From F1-120-MAGs118 sp013360535 (GTDB lineage: Bacteria; Planctomycetota; UBA1135; GCA-002686595), in NCBI GenBank assembly GCA_026647215.1, contig JAPKHC010000014.1, positions 62,001-126,000 on the forward strand: 64,000 nt of DNA, written 5' to 3'. The first letter of the stretch is position 1, and every line of letters begins with the position of its first letter. The notes under the pieces are model-generated. The model was not told the origin of the DNA. It did no database searches and saw only the letters and a program-made list of their open reading frames with translations. The translations under genes were made by a program, and so were the position numbers. Shown in pieces: positions 8,512 to 16,823 of this stretch.

Positions 8512-10359
8512 ATGTCGCCCCGCTCACTTCGATCTTTCCCTTCGACCCGCGTCCGGCTGCCCCGTTCGGCGGCGGCGCGCTGGATCGCCGCTGCGCTGCT
8601 CGCCGCGCCCGCCTCGGCGCAGGTGCAGTTCTCGATCGACTGGAAGAGCCAGAGCGTGTCGCGCCCCGACTCCTCGAGCGCGCAGCGGCCGATCACCGAG
8701 GGTGACGTGCTCGCTCCGGACGTGGCTCCGACCCTCGGCCCGCTGGCGGCGCCCGATGTGAAGGTGCTCGGCAGCGAGCTGTTCCTGCAGGGATACCTCG
8801 GCTGCGTCGGCCATCCCGGCGGCACGCCCTGCGCGATCGAGGTCGACGCGCTGTCGAGCGGCATGGATGCGGAATTCCGGCCCAACCCGCAGTTCCGCCG
8901 CCGCATCTGGTTCTCGGTCGACGAGTGGGCGAGCGGTCACCCCTCGACTCCGACGACACCGCCGCATGCGACGGTGTTCAACCAGGGCAACCCGACGCAG
9001 GCCTCGACGCCGGGTGTGTTCGACGCCGCCGCCGACGTGTTCGTCGACGTCAACCTGCCGCCGGGTCCGATCGGCCCGAACTTCACCCCGCGCAACAACA
9101 GCCTCGCGCTCGATGGCAACGGCCTGCCGAGCGCCAACGGCTTCCGCGCGCCGGGTCTCGGCCTGCTCGAGCCGCGCAACACGACGCTGCCCTTCCCCTA
9201 CCCCGGCGACAACCTCGACGCGCTCGAGCTCGGCACCGACCTGTCGCTCGCGCCCTTCATCTACTTCTCGCTCGACGCGAGCTTCGGCGACACGCTCGCG
9301 GGCGTCGCCAACTCGGGTTCCGCGCTCGCCAACGGCTTCGTCGGCGGCGACGTGCTGCGCACCAACGTCGCGGGCACCGCGGTCGTGCGCTACGCGACCG
9401 CGAGCCAGCTCGGCCTCGACCAGTTCGGCGTGGACACCGACGACCTCGACGCGCTGATCCTCGCGGACAACGGCGACGGCGTCTTCCAGCGCTCGCTCGT
9501 GCCCTACGACTGGATCAACGGCACGCGGGACATGCTCGTGTTCTCCGTGCGCCGCGGCTCGGCGGTGATCAACCAGCTCGACAGCATCTTCGGCGTCCCG
9601 ATCCAGCCCGGCGACTTGCTCGTCCCGCCCGTCGCCGGTGGCCTCAACCAGAACCCCGGCATCTTCTTCGCGGCCGAGTCGCTCGGCCTGCGCACCGCGC
9701 GTGGCTCGGCCGTCGACAGCGGCGACGACCTCGACGCGGCCGACTCGTCGGAGACGCCCTGCAACGGCGAGGAGCCGTGCTTCGACTGCAACGAGAACGG
9801 CGTCGACGACTCGGTCGACATCGCCAACGGAGCGAGCCAGGACGCGAACCTCAACGGCATTCCCGACGAGTGCGAGGACAAGGTCGTCGAGTTCTGCAAG
9901 TGCACGGGCGGCTCGAGCGGGTCGTGCTCCAACGCGGACGCGAACGCGGGCTGCTCCAACTCGACGGGGCAGGGCGGCAAGCTCGAGTCGAACATCAACT
10001 CCGGCGGTACGGTGAGCCTCGCGCTCGACAACCTCGTGCTGACCTCGTCGCAGCTGCCGACCTCCGTCAGCGGGCTGACGTTCATGGGCACCAGCTCGCG
10101 CCCGCCGGCGACCTTCTACGACGGCCTGCGTTGCATCAACCTGCCGGTGCTGCGCTTCGGCACGCAGAGCTCCGGCGCGACGGGCAGCTTCGCGCTCGGA
10201 CCCGGCATCGCCGCCGCCGCGGCCCTGCGCTTCGGTCCCTCGGGGACGATCACCGCGGGCTCCACCTGGCACTTCCAGACCTGGTACCGCGACCCGACCG
10301 GCCCATGTGGAACAAATTCCAACGTCACCAACGCGGTCAAGGTGACGTTCGAGCCCTGA
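8512..10359 (+). CDS. Exported protein with Asn/Asp-rich calcium-type linker and variant C-terminal domain
   Basis: The 615-residue product has a long basic N-terminus, then a hydrophobic core ending AAPASAQVQ. No enzymatic family is recognised in residues 40-410. Around residues 420-460 is an acidic segment, DCNENGVDDSVDIANG followed by DANLNGIPDEC. Its two calcium-loop-like units resemble type III thrombospondin/dockerin loops common in planctomycete exported proteins. The C-terminal 140 residues (CKCTGGSSGSC onward, WYRDP, VTNAVKV) look like a divergent version of the domain shared by neighbouring proteins. It carries few cysteines outside the last 190 residues. A surface or secreted location is inferred. 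Confidence 0.8.
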   Translation: MSPRSLRSFPSTRVRLPRSAAARWIAAALLAAPASAQVQFSIDWKSQSVSRPDSSSAQRPITEGDVLAPDVAPTLGPLAAPDVKVLGSELFLQGYLGCVGHPGGTPCAIEVDALSSGMDAEFRPNPQFRRRIWFSVDEWASGHPSTPTTPPHATVFNQGNPTQASTPGVFDAAADVFVDVNLPPGPIGPNFTPRNNSLALDGNGLPSANGFRAPGLGLLEPRNTTLPFPYPGDNLDALELGTDLSLAPFIYFSLDASFGDTLAGVANSGSALANGFVGGDVLRTNVAGTAVVRYATASQLGLDQFGVDTDDLDALILADNGDGVFQRSLVPYDWINGTRDMLVFSVRRGSAVINQLDSIFGVPIQPGDLLVPPVAGGLNQNPGIFFAAESLGLRTARGSAVDSGDDLDAADSSETPCNGEEPCFDCNENGVDDSVDIANGASQDANLNGIPDECEDKVVEFCKCTGGSSGSCSNADANAGCSNSTGQGGKLESNINSGGTVSLALDNLVLTSSQLPTSVSGLTFMGTSSRPPATFYDGLRCINLPVLRFGTQSSGATGSFALGPGIAAAAALRFGPSGTITAGSTWHFQTWYRDPTGPCGTNSNVTNAVKVTFEP

Positions 10360-10491
10360 TCCGTCCCCAGTTCGCGAGCTTGGAGTAGGTTTCAAGTTCC
10401 CGGGGGGAACCTCTCGAAGTTCCCGCCGTCCAAGCGGGGCCCCGCAGGCCCGCGCGGGCTTTGCCGTTTCCACCGGGCGCCCCCCTACTCC

Positions 10492-12726
10492 ATGACGCGA
10501 CACCTTGCCCTGCCCATCGCCGCCTGCGCGGCGCTCGTCCTCCCCGTCCACGCCCAGCAGTTCCAGCATCAGGTCGGGCTGCTTCCGGGCACCGCGCGCT
10601 GGACCGAGGGCGTCGAAGCCGCCGACGTCGACCGCGACGGCGACCTCGACCTGTTCTTCGCCGATGGCGAGGGCTTCAGCTCGGCGGGCACGAAGCGGCA
10701 GAACGTGCTCCTGATCAACCAGTTCATCCCGACCGGCACGCTGTCGTTCACCGACGAGAGCGTGGCGCGGCTGGGCACGCGGCTCTCCAACGCCAAGGCC
10801 GTCATCACCGGCGACGTCAACGGCGACGGCTGGGTCGACGCAGTGATCTGCAACGCGTGGGACACCGACGTGCCGTTCCTCTACATCAACCAGGGCGCGG
10901 CGAACCCGGGCTTCTTCACGATGGAGAGCGCGACCCGCGGCCTGACGACGGCGATCAGCTCCGGCGGCGGCCAGTTCGGTGACATCGACGACGACGGCGA
11001 CCTCGACCTCGTGCTCAACGACGGGTACCTCGGCTCACCGAGCCGCCGCCCGCGTGTGTACTTCAACGACGGCGCCGGCAACTTCACGGCGAGCACGGCG
11101 GCGATGTCGGCGGCGCCCACCAAGGGCTCGCAGATGGACACGCAGCTCGTCGACGTCGACGGCGACTGGGACCTCGACTTCGTCGGCCTGTGCCGCGCGG
11201 CGAACGGCGGCACGAACCACTACCTGCTGCTCAACAACGGCCTCGGCACGTTCTCGCCCGGGGCGGTGACGATCCCGTCGAACTCCGGCGCGACTTACGA
11301 GGGCGAGGTCGGCGACCTCGACGGCGACAACGACATCGACCTGTTCCTCGTGAGCTCGTCGTCCTTCGCCGAGGGCGCGATCCGCAACAACTTCGCGCCC
11401 TCCGGCCCGCTCTCGTTCACCGCGCTCGCCGCCACGAGCGACAACAACGACGACAACGAGATCTGCCTGATCGACCACGACGTCGACGGCGACTACGACG
11501 CGCTGGTCGGCTCGCTCTCGAACACGCGCGAGGTGATCTGGGTCAACAACGGCGCCGCGAGCTTCACGAACGCGGGCGCGGGCGTGATCACGGCCGTCTC
11601 GGACCCGACACTCGACGCGACGGTCGCCGACCTCGACAACGACGGGCGCTACGACATCGTCACGGCGCAGGGCGAGAGCGCGCCGAGCCTGTGGGCCAAC
11701 AAGGTCTACCGCAACACGGGTGCGGCCGACACGCTCAAACCCGTCGTGACGGCGATCGACGCGCCGACGCTCGCGTCGAAGGACGGGCCGTGGAAGCTCC
11801 GGGCCAAGGCGCGCGATCAGGTGCTCGACGACGGCGTCGACTACCTCGAGGCGAGCGCGCACTACGTCGTGCGCACGACGACGCCGGAGCTGCACGCCGT
11901 CGGCATGAGCTCGGGCGGACTGTCCCCCGTCAACTCGACGATGGTCTCCGGGGATGCGCTGCTCTTCACGAACAACTTCGGTTCGGCGCAGACCGTGCAG
12001 CTCGCGAGCGGGTCGCGCGACGCGAGCCTCGCGCTCGCGCCCGGCCAGTCCGGCCGCCTCCACATCGTGCAGCCGGGAACGTACTTCTACACCGTCGTGC
12101 CGTCGGGCCTCGCCGGTTCGGTGACGGTGACCGGCAGCGACCTCGTGGCCACGGGCCTGCATGCGGGCGTGCAGCTCACGCGCTTCGCGCTCACGGACCC
12201 GACGCTGGGCAACGGGCGCACGGTCGTCTACGAGTTGCACTTCACCGACGCCGCGGGCAACACGCGCATCACGAATGCCGCACGCTTCGAGCTCGTCGAC
12301 TGCGCCGTCACCGCCTACTGCACGGCGAAGGTGAACAGCCTCGGCTGCACGCCGGCGATCGCGACCAGCGGCACTCCGAGCCTCACCGCCGGCTCCGGTT
12401 TCACGGTCAGCGTGAGCCAGGTCCTCAACCAGAAGTCGGGCCTGCTCTTCTACAGCCTCACCGGCGCCTCCACGGCCCCCTTCGAAGGTGGCCTGATGTG
12501 CGTCGCCGCGCCGCGCTACCGCACGCCGGTGACGACCTCCGGCGGCTCACCGACCGGCGTCGACTGCACGGGCGTGCTCTCGCTCGACTTCAACGGCGTC
12601 ATCACGTCGACCCCCGGCCGCTTCGCCTTCGGCGACACCATCTGGGCCCAATTCTGGAGCCGCGACCCCGCCGCGACCTTCCAGACCAACCTCTCCAACG
12701 CCGTGCGCTTCGGGCTGTGCCAGTAG
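10492..12726 (+). CDS. Exported FG-GAP repeat protein with CTAK C-terminal domain
   Basis: This 744-residue protein has a signal peptide ending VLPVHAQQF. About seven FG-GAP calcium motifs follow in residues 40-400 (for example DVDRDGDLDLFF, DVNGDGWVDAVI, DIDDDGDLDLVL, DLDGDNDIDLFL, DLDNDGRYDIVT), giving a full beta-propeller. Residues about 410-600 are a beta-rich linker of unknown family. The C-terminal domain starts YCTAKVNSLGC, then NQKSGLLFYS, WSRDP and LSNAVRF. It closest resembles the tail of the HAF-repeat protein at 3085. The gene ends 6 bp before a very long palindrome. Confidence 0.85.
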   Translation: MTRHLALPIAACAALVLPVHAQQFQHQVGLLPGTARWTEGVEAADVDRDGDLDLFFADGEGFSSAGTKRQNVLLINQFIPTGTLSFTDESVARLGTRLSNAKAVITGDVNGDGWVDAVICNAWDTDVPFLYINQGAANPGFFTMESATRGLTTAISSGGGQFGDIDDDGDLDLVLNDGYLGSPSRRPRVYFNDGAGNFTASTAAMSAAPTKGSQMDTQLVDVDGDWDLDFVGLCRAANGGTNHYLLLNNGLGTFSPGAVTIPSNSGATYEGEVGDLDGDNDIDLFLVSSSSFAEGAIRNNFAPSGPLSFTALAATSDNNDDNEICLIDHDVDGDYDALVGSLSNTREVIWVNNGAASFTNAGAGVITAVSDPTLDATVADLDNDGRYDIVTAQGESAPSLWANKVYRNTGAADTLKPVVTAIDAPTLASKDGPWKLRAKARDQVLDDGVDYLEASAHYVVRTTTPELHAVGMSSGGLSPVNSTMVSGDALLFTNNFGSAQTVQLASGSRDASLALAPGQSGRLHIVQPGTYFYTVVPSGLAGSVTVTGSDLVATGLHAGVQLTRFALTDPTLGNGRTVVYELHFTDAAGNTRITNAARFELVDCAVTAYCTAKVNSLGCTPAIATSGTPSLTAGSGFTVSVSQVLNQKSGLLFYSLTGASTAPFEGGLMCVAAPRYRTPVTTSGGSPTGVDCTGVLSLDFNGVITSTPGRFAFGDTIWAQFWSRDPAATFQTNLSNAVRFGLCQ

Positions 12727-12732
12727 CGCGGC

Positions 12733-12907
12733 GCGGAACTACCGGGCCAGAGCGAACTACCGAGCGGAATACCGAGCCAGAGCAATTTTTTCTGCAAACC
12801 GCGGCCTGCGTCGAAGGCAGTGCCTCCGACGCAGGCCGCGGTTTGCAGAAAAAATTGCTCTGGCTCGGTATTCCGCTCGGTAGTTCGCTCTGGCCCGGTA
12901 GTTCCGC
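12733..12907. repeat. 175-bp near-perfect palindrome, probable bidirectional terminator
   Basis: The 87-nt arms 12733-12819 and 12821-12907 are reverse complements with a single mismatch (A at 12814 opposite C at 12826) around a one-base centre at 12820. It fills the gap between two converging genes, starting 6 bp after one stop codon and ending one base before the other. Each arm holds the run aattttttctg or its complement, so either strand gives a strong hairpin with a U-rich tract. Each arm also contains short internal repeats (accgggccagagcg, accgagccagagc). Termination is inferred; the length is far beyond what a terminator needs. Confidence 0.9.
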
Positions 12908-12908
12908 C

Positions 12909-13829
12909 TCAGGCCCGAGTGAGCCAGGAGTGGCGGTCGGGCTTGGTGCCGGAGGCGATGGCGCGGAACTCGGCCTGCAGCATCGCGGTGATCGGGCCGC
13001 GGGAGCCGGAGCCGACGGGCTTGCGGTCGATCGAGCGGACGGGCGTGATCTCGGCGGCGGTGCCGCACAGGAAGAGCTCGTCGGCGCAGTAGAGCATCTC
13101 GCGCGGCATCACCATCTCGCGCACCTCGAGGCCGGCGTCGCGGGCGAGCTGGATCACGCTGGCGCGCGTGATGCCCTGGAGGATCGACGAGCCCAGGCTT
13201 GGCGTCAGCAGCATGCCGCGTTCGACGACGAAGACGTTGGCGCCGCTGCCTTCGCTGACGTGGCCGTTGAGGTCGAGCGCGATGCCGTCGGTGAAGCCGT
13301 TGGCCTTGGCCTCGAGGATCACCAGCTGCGAGTTGAGGTAGTTGGCGGCGCTCTTCGCCATCGCGGGCAGCGTGTCGGGCGCCATGCGGCGCCAGCTCGA
13401 CATGCCGACGTCGATGCCCTTCTCGGCCGCCTCGACGCCGAAGTGCGCGCCGTGCTCGATCACGATCACGGCGGTGTCGACGGGGCAGTGCGTCGGGTCG
13501 ACGCCGAGCTGGCCGTAGCCGCGGAACGCGAACGGGCGGATGTAGCAGGAGCGGTAGCCGTTGGCGCGCACGGTGGCGAGCACGGCCTCACACAGCTGCT
13601 CCTCGCTCCAGGCGAGCGGCAGGTTCACGATGCGGCAGGACTGCACCATGCGGTGCATGTGCTCGCGCAGGCGGAAGACAGCGCAGCCGTCGCCGTTGGG
13701 ATAGCCGCGCAGGCCCTCGAACACGCTGGACGCGTAGTGCAGCGCGTGCGTCGCGACATGCACATTGGCCTCGGACCACGGAACGAGCTTGCCGTTCCAC
13801 CAGATCGAACCCTGACCGACGAGCTTCAT
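12909..13829 (-). CDS. ilvE: Branched-chain amino acid aminotransferase (class IV)
   Basis: This 306-residue PLP enzyme interconverts branched-chain 2-oxoacids and leucine, isoleucine or valine using glutamate. The N-terminus IWWNGKLVPWSEANVHVATH leads into SSVFEGLRGY, a hallmark of the family. The Schiff-base lysine is expected in AKSAANYLNSQ near residue 165. The class IV signature continues with EAKANGFTDGIALD, VSEGSGANVFVV and LCGTAAEITPV. The start at 13829 (MKLVGQGS) is preferred over an upstream in-frame ATG because the family begins here and the extension would overlap the divergent gene. It stands alone, converging on the palindrome. Confidence 0.94.
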   Translation of the reverse strand: MKLVGQGSIWWNGKLVPWSEANVHVATHALHYASSVFEGLRGYPNGDGCAVFRLREHMHRMVQSCRIVNLPLAWSEEQLCEAVLATVRANGYRSCYIRPFAFRGYGQLGVDPTHCPVDTAVIVIEHGAHFGVEAAEKGIDVGMSSWRRMAPDTLPAMAKSAANYLNSQLVILEAKANGFTDGIALDLNGHVSEGSGANVFVVERGMLLTPSLGSSILQGITRASVIQLARDAGLEVREMVMPREMLYCADELFLCGTAAEITPVRSIDRKPVGSGSRGPITAMLQAEFRAIASGTKPDRHSWLTRA

Positions 13830-13866
13830 GTGGGCACCTGCGCCGAGGAGGATAGACTCTCGTGCC

Positions 13867-14133
13867 ATGAACATCCAAGACGCGCCGCACGGCATCAACG
13901 TGGTGGTCGAGACGGGCTCCGGCCGCGTCTACATCGGTCGCTTCGACAGCGCCAACGGCTTCACGGCCCTCCTGCACGACTGCGACATCCGCGACCTGCC
14001 GGACGCGGCCGCGCGCGAGCAGCACATCCGCGAATCGGCGACCTACGGCATCGACGTGAAGGAGCGCGACGTGCAGGTCGATGCGCTCGGCGTCACGCGC
14101 GTACGGCTTTTGCGCGACATTCCCAAGCTCTAG
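13867..14133 (+). CDS. Small conserved-looking protein, possible Sm-like barrel
   Basis: The 88-residue product begins MNIQDAPHGINVVVETGSG. The pattern VVVETGSGRVYIGRF followed by FTALLHDCDIRDL is short alternating beta strands, which would suit an Sm-like or SH3-like small barrel, but this is only a visual impression. There is no signal peptide or cysteine pair. The start at 13867 is chosen over an in-frame GTG-type start at 13828, which would overlap the divergent aminotransferase start region. It is followed 7 bp later by the membrane glycosyltransferase-like gene and may be cotranscribed with it. Confidence 0.65.
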   Translation: MNIQDAPHGINVVVETGSGRVYIGRFDSANGFTALLHDCDIRDLPDAAAREQHIRESATYGIDVKERDVQVDALGVTRVRLLRDIPKL

Positions 14134-14140
14134 GGCGCAG

Positions 14141-15835
14141 ATGAAGTCCACGCGCGTGTTGTGGGCGCTCGCCGCCCTGACGCTGTGGACACTCGCCGTG
14201 CGCCTGTACGGCGTCGACTTCGGCGTGCCGTGCCTCAAGGAGGCCGACACGTTCATCGCCGACCACGTGCGCATGTTGCGCGAGGGCAAGGAGGGCGACG
14301 AGCTCTTCGATCGTGCGCTCAGCGCCTGCCAGTATCCGTCGCTGCTCGCGACGCTCGCGGAGCCGCTCTCCGACGCGACACTGGAGCCGCCGCCGGAGCC
14401 TGCGACGCTGCAGGAGCACCTCGCGGCCGCCGCGCGCGTGTGGGTCGACCTGCGCACGCTGGTGGCGGTGCTGTCCGTGCTCGTCGTGCCCGGCACGTTC
14501 CTGATCGCGCGTCGGTTCGCGAGTGAGCGCTGGGCGCTGTTCGCGGCCGCGCTCGTGTCGTTCAGCCTGCTGCACGTGATGTTCTCGCAGGAAGCGCGCG
14601 CGCACGGCGCCGTCGTCGGATTCTCGGCTTGCGCGGTCGCGTGTGCGCTGTGGATGCGCAGGAGCGGGAGCACGCTCGCCTACGTCGCGACGGCGATTTT
14701 CGCCGCGCTCGCGATCGGCACGCTGCACAACGGCCTCGCCGTGCTCGCGCCGATCGGGGTCGCGCAGCTCGCGCGCCGCGACCGTCGCTGGTGGGACCCG
14801 CGCCTGCTGGTCGTGCTCGCGCTCGCCGCCGCGTCGTTCCGAGCGTTCTACTGGTACTACTTCGACGAGGCCGCGCAGAAGGCGATGGCCGGCGACGACG
14901 CGACGCAGAGCGTGCTGCGAGACCTGCCCTTCGACGGCACGGGCTTCCTGCGGCTCGCGCGCACGATCTGGTACTACGAGCCGGCGCTCACGCTGCTCGT
15001 CGCGGTCGCCTGCGGAGCGTGGCTTGCACGCAAGCGCTTGCCGAGCGGCGAGGCAAACGTCGAGACCGGCGACGCGCTGGTGGTGCTCTCCTACGTCGTG
15101 CCCTACCTGCTGCTCGCGGGCCTCTTCAACCAGACGTACGAGCGATTCCTGCTCTCGCTGCTGCCGTTCCTCGCGACCTTCGCCGCCTGGTCGCTCGAGC
15201 GCCTGTCGCTGCGCGCGCGCGCCGTCGCGCCTGCGGCGCTCCTGCTGCTCGCGCTGCCGCTCGCGGCCTCGACCAAGCTCGCGTGGATGCGCGGGCAGGG
15301 CTCGACACTCGACGACGCAGCGCAGTGGATCACCGAACACGCGCCCCAACCCGAAGCGACGCCGTTCTTCGTGCTGCCGCCGCTCGACTTCCCGCTGATG
15401 CGCACGACGGAGAGCCTGCGCTACCCCGAGGGCCGCGCCGCCTTCTTCAGCCCGTGGTCGCGCTACCAGAACAAGCTGGCCGACGAACGTCGCGTCGCGC
15501 CGCTCCATCGGCTGTACTGGATCTCGGGCAAGCCGGAGTTTGGCCTCCTCGAGAGCGACGAGGAAGCCGACGCGTTCGTGCGCTCGCACGGACCGGGGTA
15601 CTACGTGTCCTACGGCATCGCGGTCCAGCAGAGCCCCGAGCGCGCGAAGATCGTCGCTTCGATGCGCCGCGTCGGCACGCGCGTCGCGCGCTTCTCGCCC
15701 GACGGCGACCCGGAGTTCACCGAGCACCAGCTCTGGGATCAGGACGTCGAAGCCGACGGCTGGCCGCACGTCACGTGGCGCGTGCTGCGCGCACGCACGG
15801 TCGGGCCGGTGATCGAGGTGTTCGAGCTGCGTTGA
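14141..15835 (+). CDS. Membrane glycosyltransferase-like protein (GT39/ArnT type)
   Basis: The 564-residue product has a first membrane segment at residues 5-22 and roughly nine to eleven further hydrophobic segments up to about residue 400. A loop after the first segment contains an acidic KEADTF site, and SQEARAHG lies before the third or fourth segment. Both are typical of GT-C/GT39 enzymes, which transfer sugars from lipid-phosphate donors. The last 160 residues are soluble and probably periplasmic (QWITEHAPQPEATPFFVLPP). Donor and acceptor are unknown. The ATG at 14141 follows the upstream gene's stop by 7 bp. Confidence 0.75.
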   Translation: MKSTRVLWALAALTLWTLAVRLYGVDFGVPCLKEADTFIADHVRMLREGKEGDELFDRALSACQYPSLLATLAEPLSDATLEPPPEPATLQEHLAAAARVWVDLRTLVAVLSVLVVPGTFLIARRFASERWALFAAALVSFSLLHVMFSQEARAHGAVVGFSACAVACALWMRRSGSTLAYVATAIFAALAIGTLHNGLAVLAPIGVAQLARRDRRWWDPRLLVVLALAAASFRAFYWYYFDEAAQKAMAGDDATQSVLRDLPFDGTGFLRLARTIWYYEPALTLLVAVACGAWLARKRLPSGEANVETGDALVVLSYVVPYLLLAGLFNQTYERFLLSLLPFLATFAAWSLERLSLRARAVAPAALLLLALPLAASTKLAWMRGQGSTLDDAAQWITEHAPQPEATPFFVLPPLDFPLMRTTESLRYPEGRAAFFSPWSRYQNKLADERRVAPLHRLYWISGKPEFGLLESDEEADAFVRSHGPGYYVSYGIAVQQSPERAKIVASMRRVGTRVARFSPDGDPEFTEHQLWDQDVEADGWPHVTWRVLRARTVGPVIEVFELR

Positions 15836-15948
15836 CGCGGGTTCGATTCGCTCGCCCACGCCTGAATCCCGCGCGCGCCCGCCGCCCCGGCGCCCATCGG
15901 CCGTTGCAGGCCTATACTCCAGCGGCTCCAACCCTTGGGAGAACCCCC

Positions 15949-16803
15949 ATGAACGCCCGCATCCGACCTTCGTTCGCTCTCGTGGTGCTGCTCGCGCTGC
16001 TGTCCGCCTTCGTCGGCCTCGCGGCCCTGCAGGCGCGCCCGAAGATCCCGCCGCCGACGTTCGAGCGCGAGACCGAGGCCGACGCCACCGGCCAGAAGCA
16101 GTGGAAGAAGTTCGACGTCGACTGCCCCGAGTGCAAGGGCTCGAAGATGGGCACGTGCCTGCACTGCGACAAGAGCGAGGTCACGATCTGCAACGAGTGC
16201 AACCTGACCAAGCGCGCGCCCTGCCGCGTGTGCACGGGCAAGGGCAAGCTCGCCGATCCGCTGGTCGAGCTCAACTGCGCCTACTGCTGGGGCAGCTCGT
16301 GGACGCTGTGCGGCATGTGCAACTCGTTCGGGTTCATGAACATCGACTCGAACAAGGTCAAGTGCGCCGCGTGCAAGGAAAAGGGCCTGCTCAAGTGCCT
16401 CGCCTGCAACGGCACGCGCCGCGTCGAGACGATGAAGTTCGGCAAGAAGCCGGTCGGCGAGGCGGGCGTGAAGGAACTCAAGGCGGGCCTCGAGAAGCTC
16501 AAGGCGGTGATGGCCGAGCTCGAGAAGTGGGAGCCCGACCCGAACCCGTCGAAGAGCGCCAAGAGCCTCGAGAAGCTGCTCAGCCCGCTGGCGAAGGACC
16601 TCAAGGTGATCGAGCCCGCGCTCGCGGGCCTCGAGGAAGTCATCAAGGGCATCAAGATCAACGGCGCGAGCCTCTCGGGCTACGAGGACCGCCTCATCCA
16701 CCAGTACCTGCTGTTCAAGGACCGCACGGTGTTCCTGCTGCAGCATCAGATGCGCGCCGCCGAGCAGTCGCTCGCCCGCGCCGAAGCCAACGAAACGAAG
16801 TGA
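15949..16803 (+). CDS. Exported DnaJ-like cysteine-rich zinc-array protein
   Basis: This 284-residue protein starts at the ATG after a ggaga ribosome site. The N-terminal hydrophobic segment (SFALVVLLALLSAFVGLAAL) acts as a signal peptide or anchor. Residues about 60-165 contain eight CxxC motifs: CPEC, CLHC, CNEC, CRVC, CAYC, CGMC, CAAC and CLAC. Several are followed by G or K as in the CxxCxGxG zinc domain of DnaJ. Four zinc sites are expected. The remainder (about 170-284) is charged, lysine/glutamate-rich alpha helix. No J domain is present. It lies 20 bp upstream of an HtrA-like protease gene, which suggests a shared role in envelope protein quality control. That role is inferred. Confidence 0.83.
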   Translation: MNARIRPSFALVVLLALLSAFVGLAALQARPKIPPPTFERETEADATGQKQWKKFDVDCPECKGSKMGTCLHCDKSEVTICNECNLTKRAPCRVCTGKGKLADPLVELNCAYCWGSSWTLCGMCNSFGFMNIDSNKVKCAACKEKGLLKCLACNGTRRVETMKFGKKPVGEAGVKELKAGLEKLKAVMAELEKWEPDPNPSKSAKSLEKLLSPLAKDLKVIEPALAGLEEVIKGIKINGASLSGYEDRLIHQYLLFKDRTVFLLQHQMRAAEQSLARAEANETK

Positions 16804-16823
16804 ACGACCGTTCTCCACGCACG

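Noticed and set aside
12733..12907. Palindrome considered as insertion-sequence ends or an attachment site
   Set aside because: No transposase or integrase is nearby and there is no target-site duplication; the arms meet at a one-base centre.
13828..13866. Earlier start for the small protein at 13867
   Set aside because: It would overlap the start of the divergent aminotransferase gene and adds an arginine-rich stretch unlike the rest.
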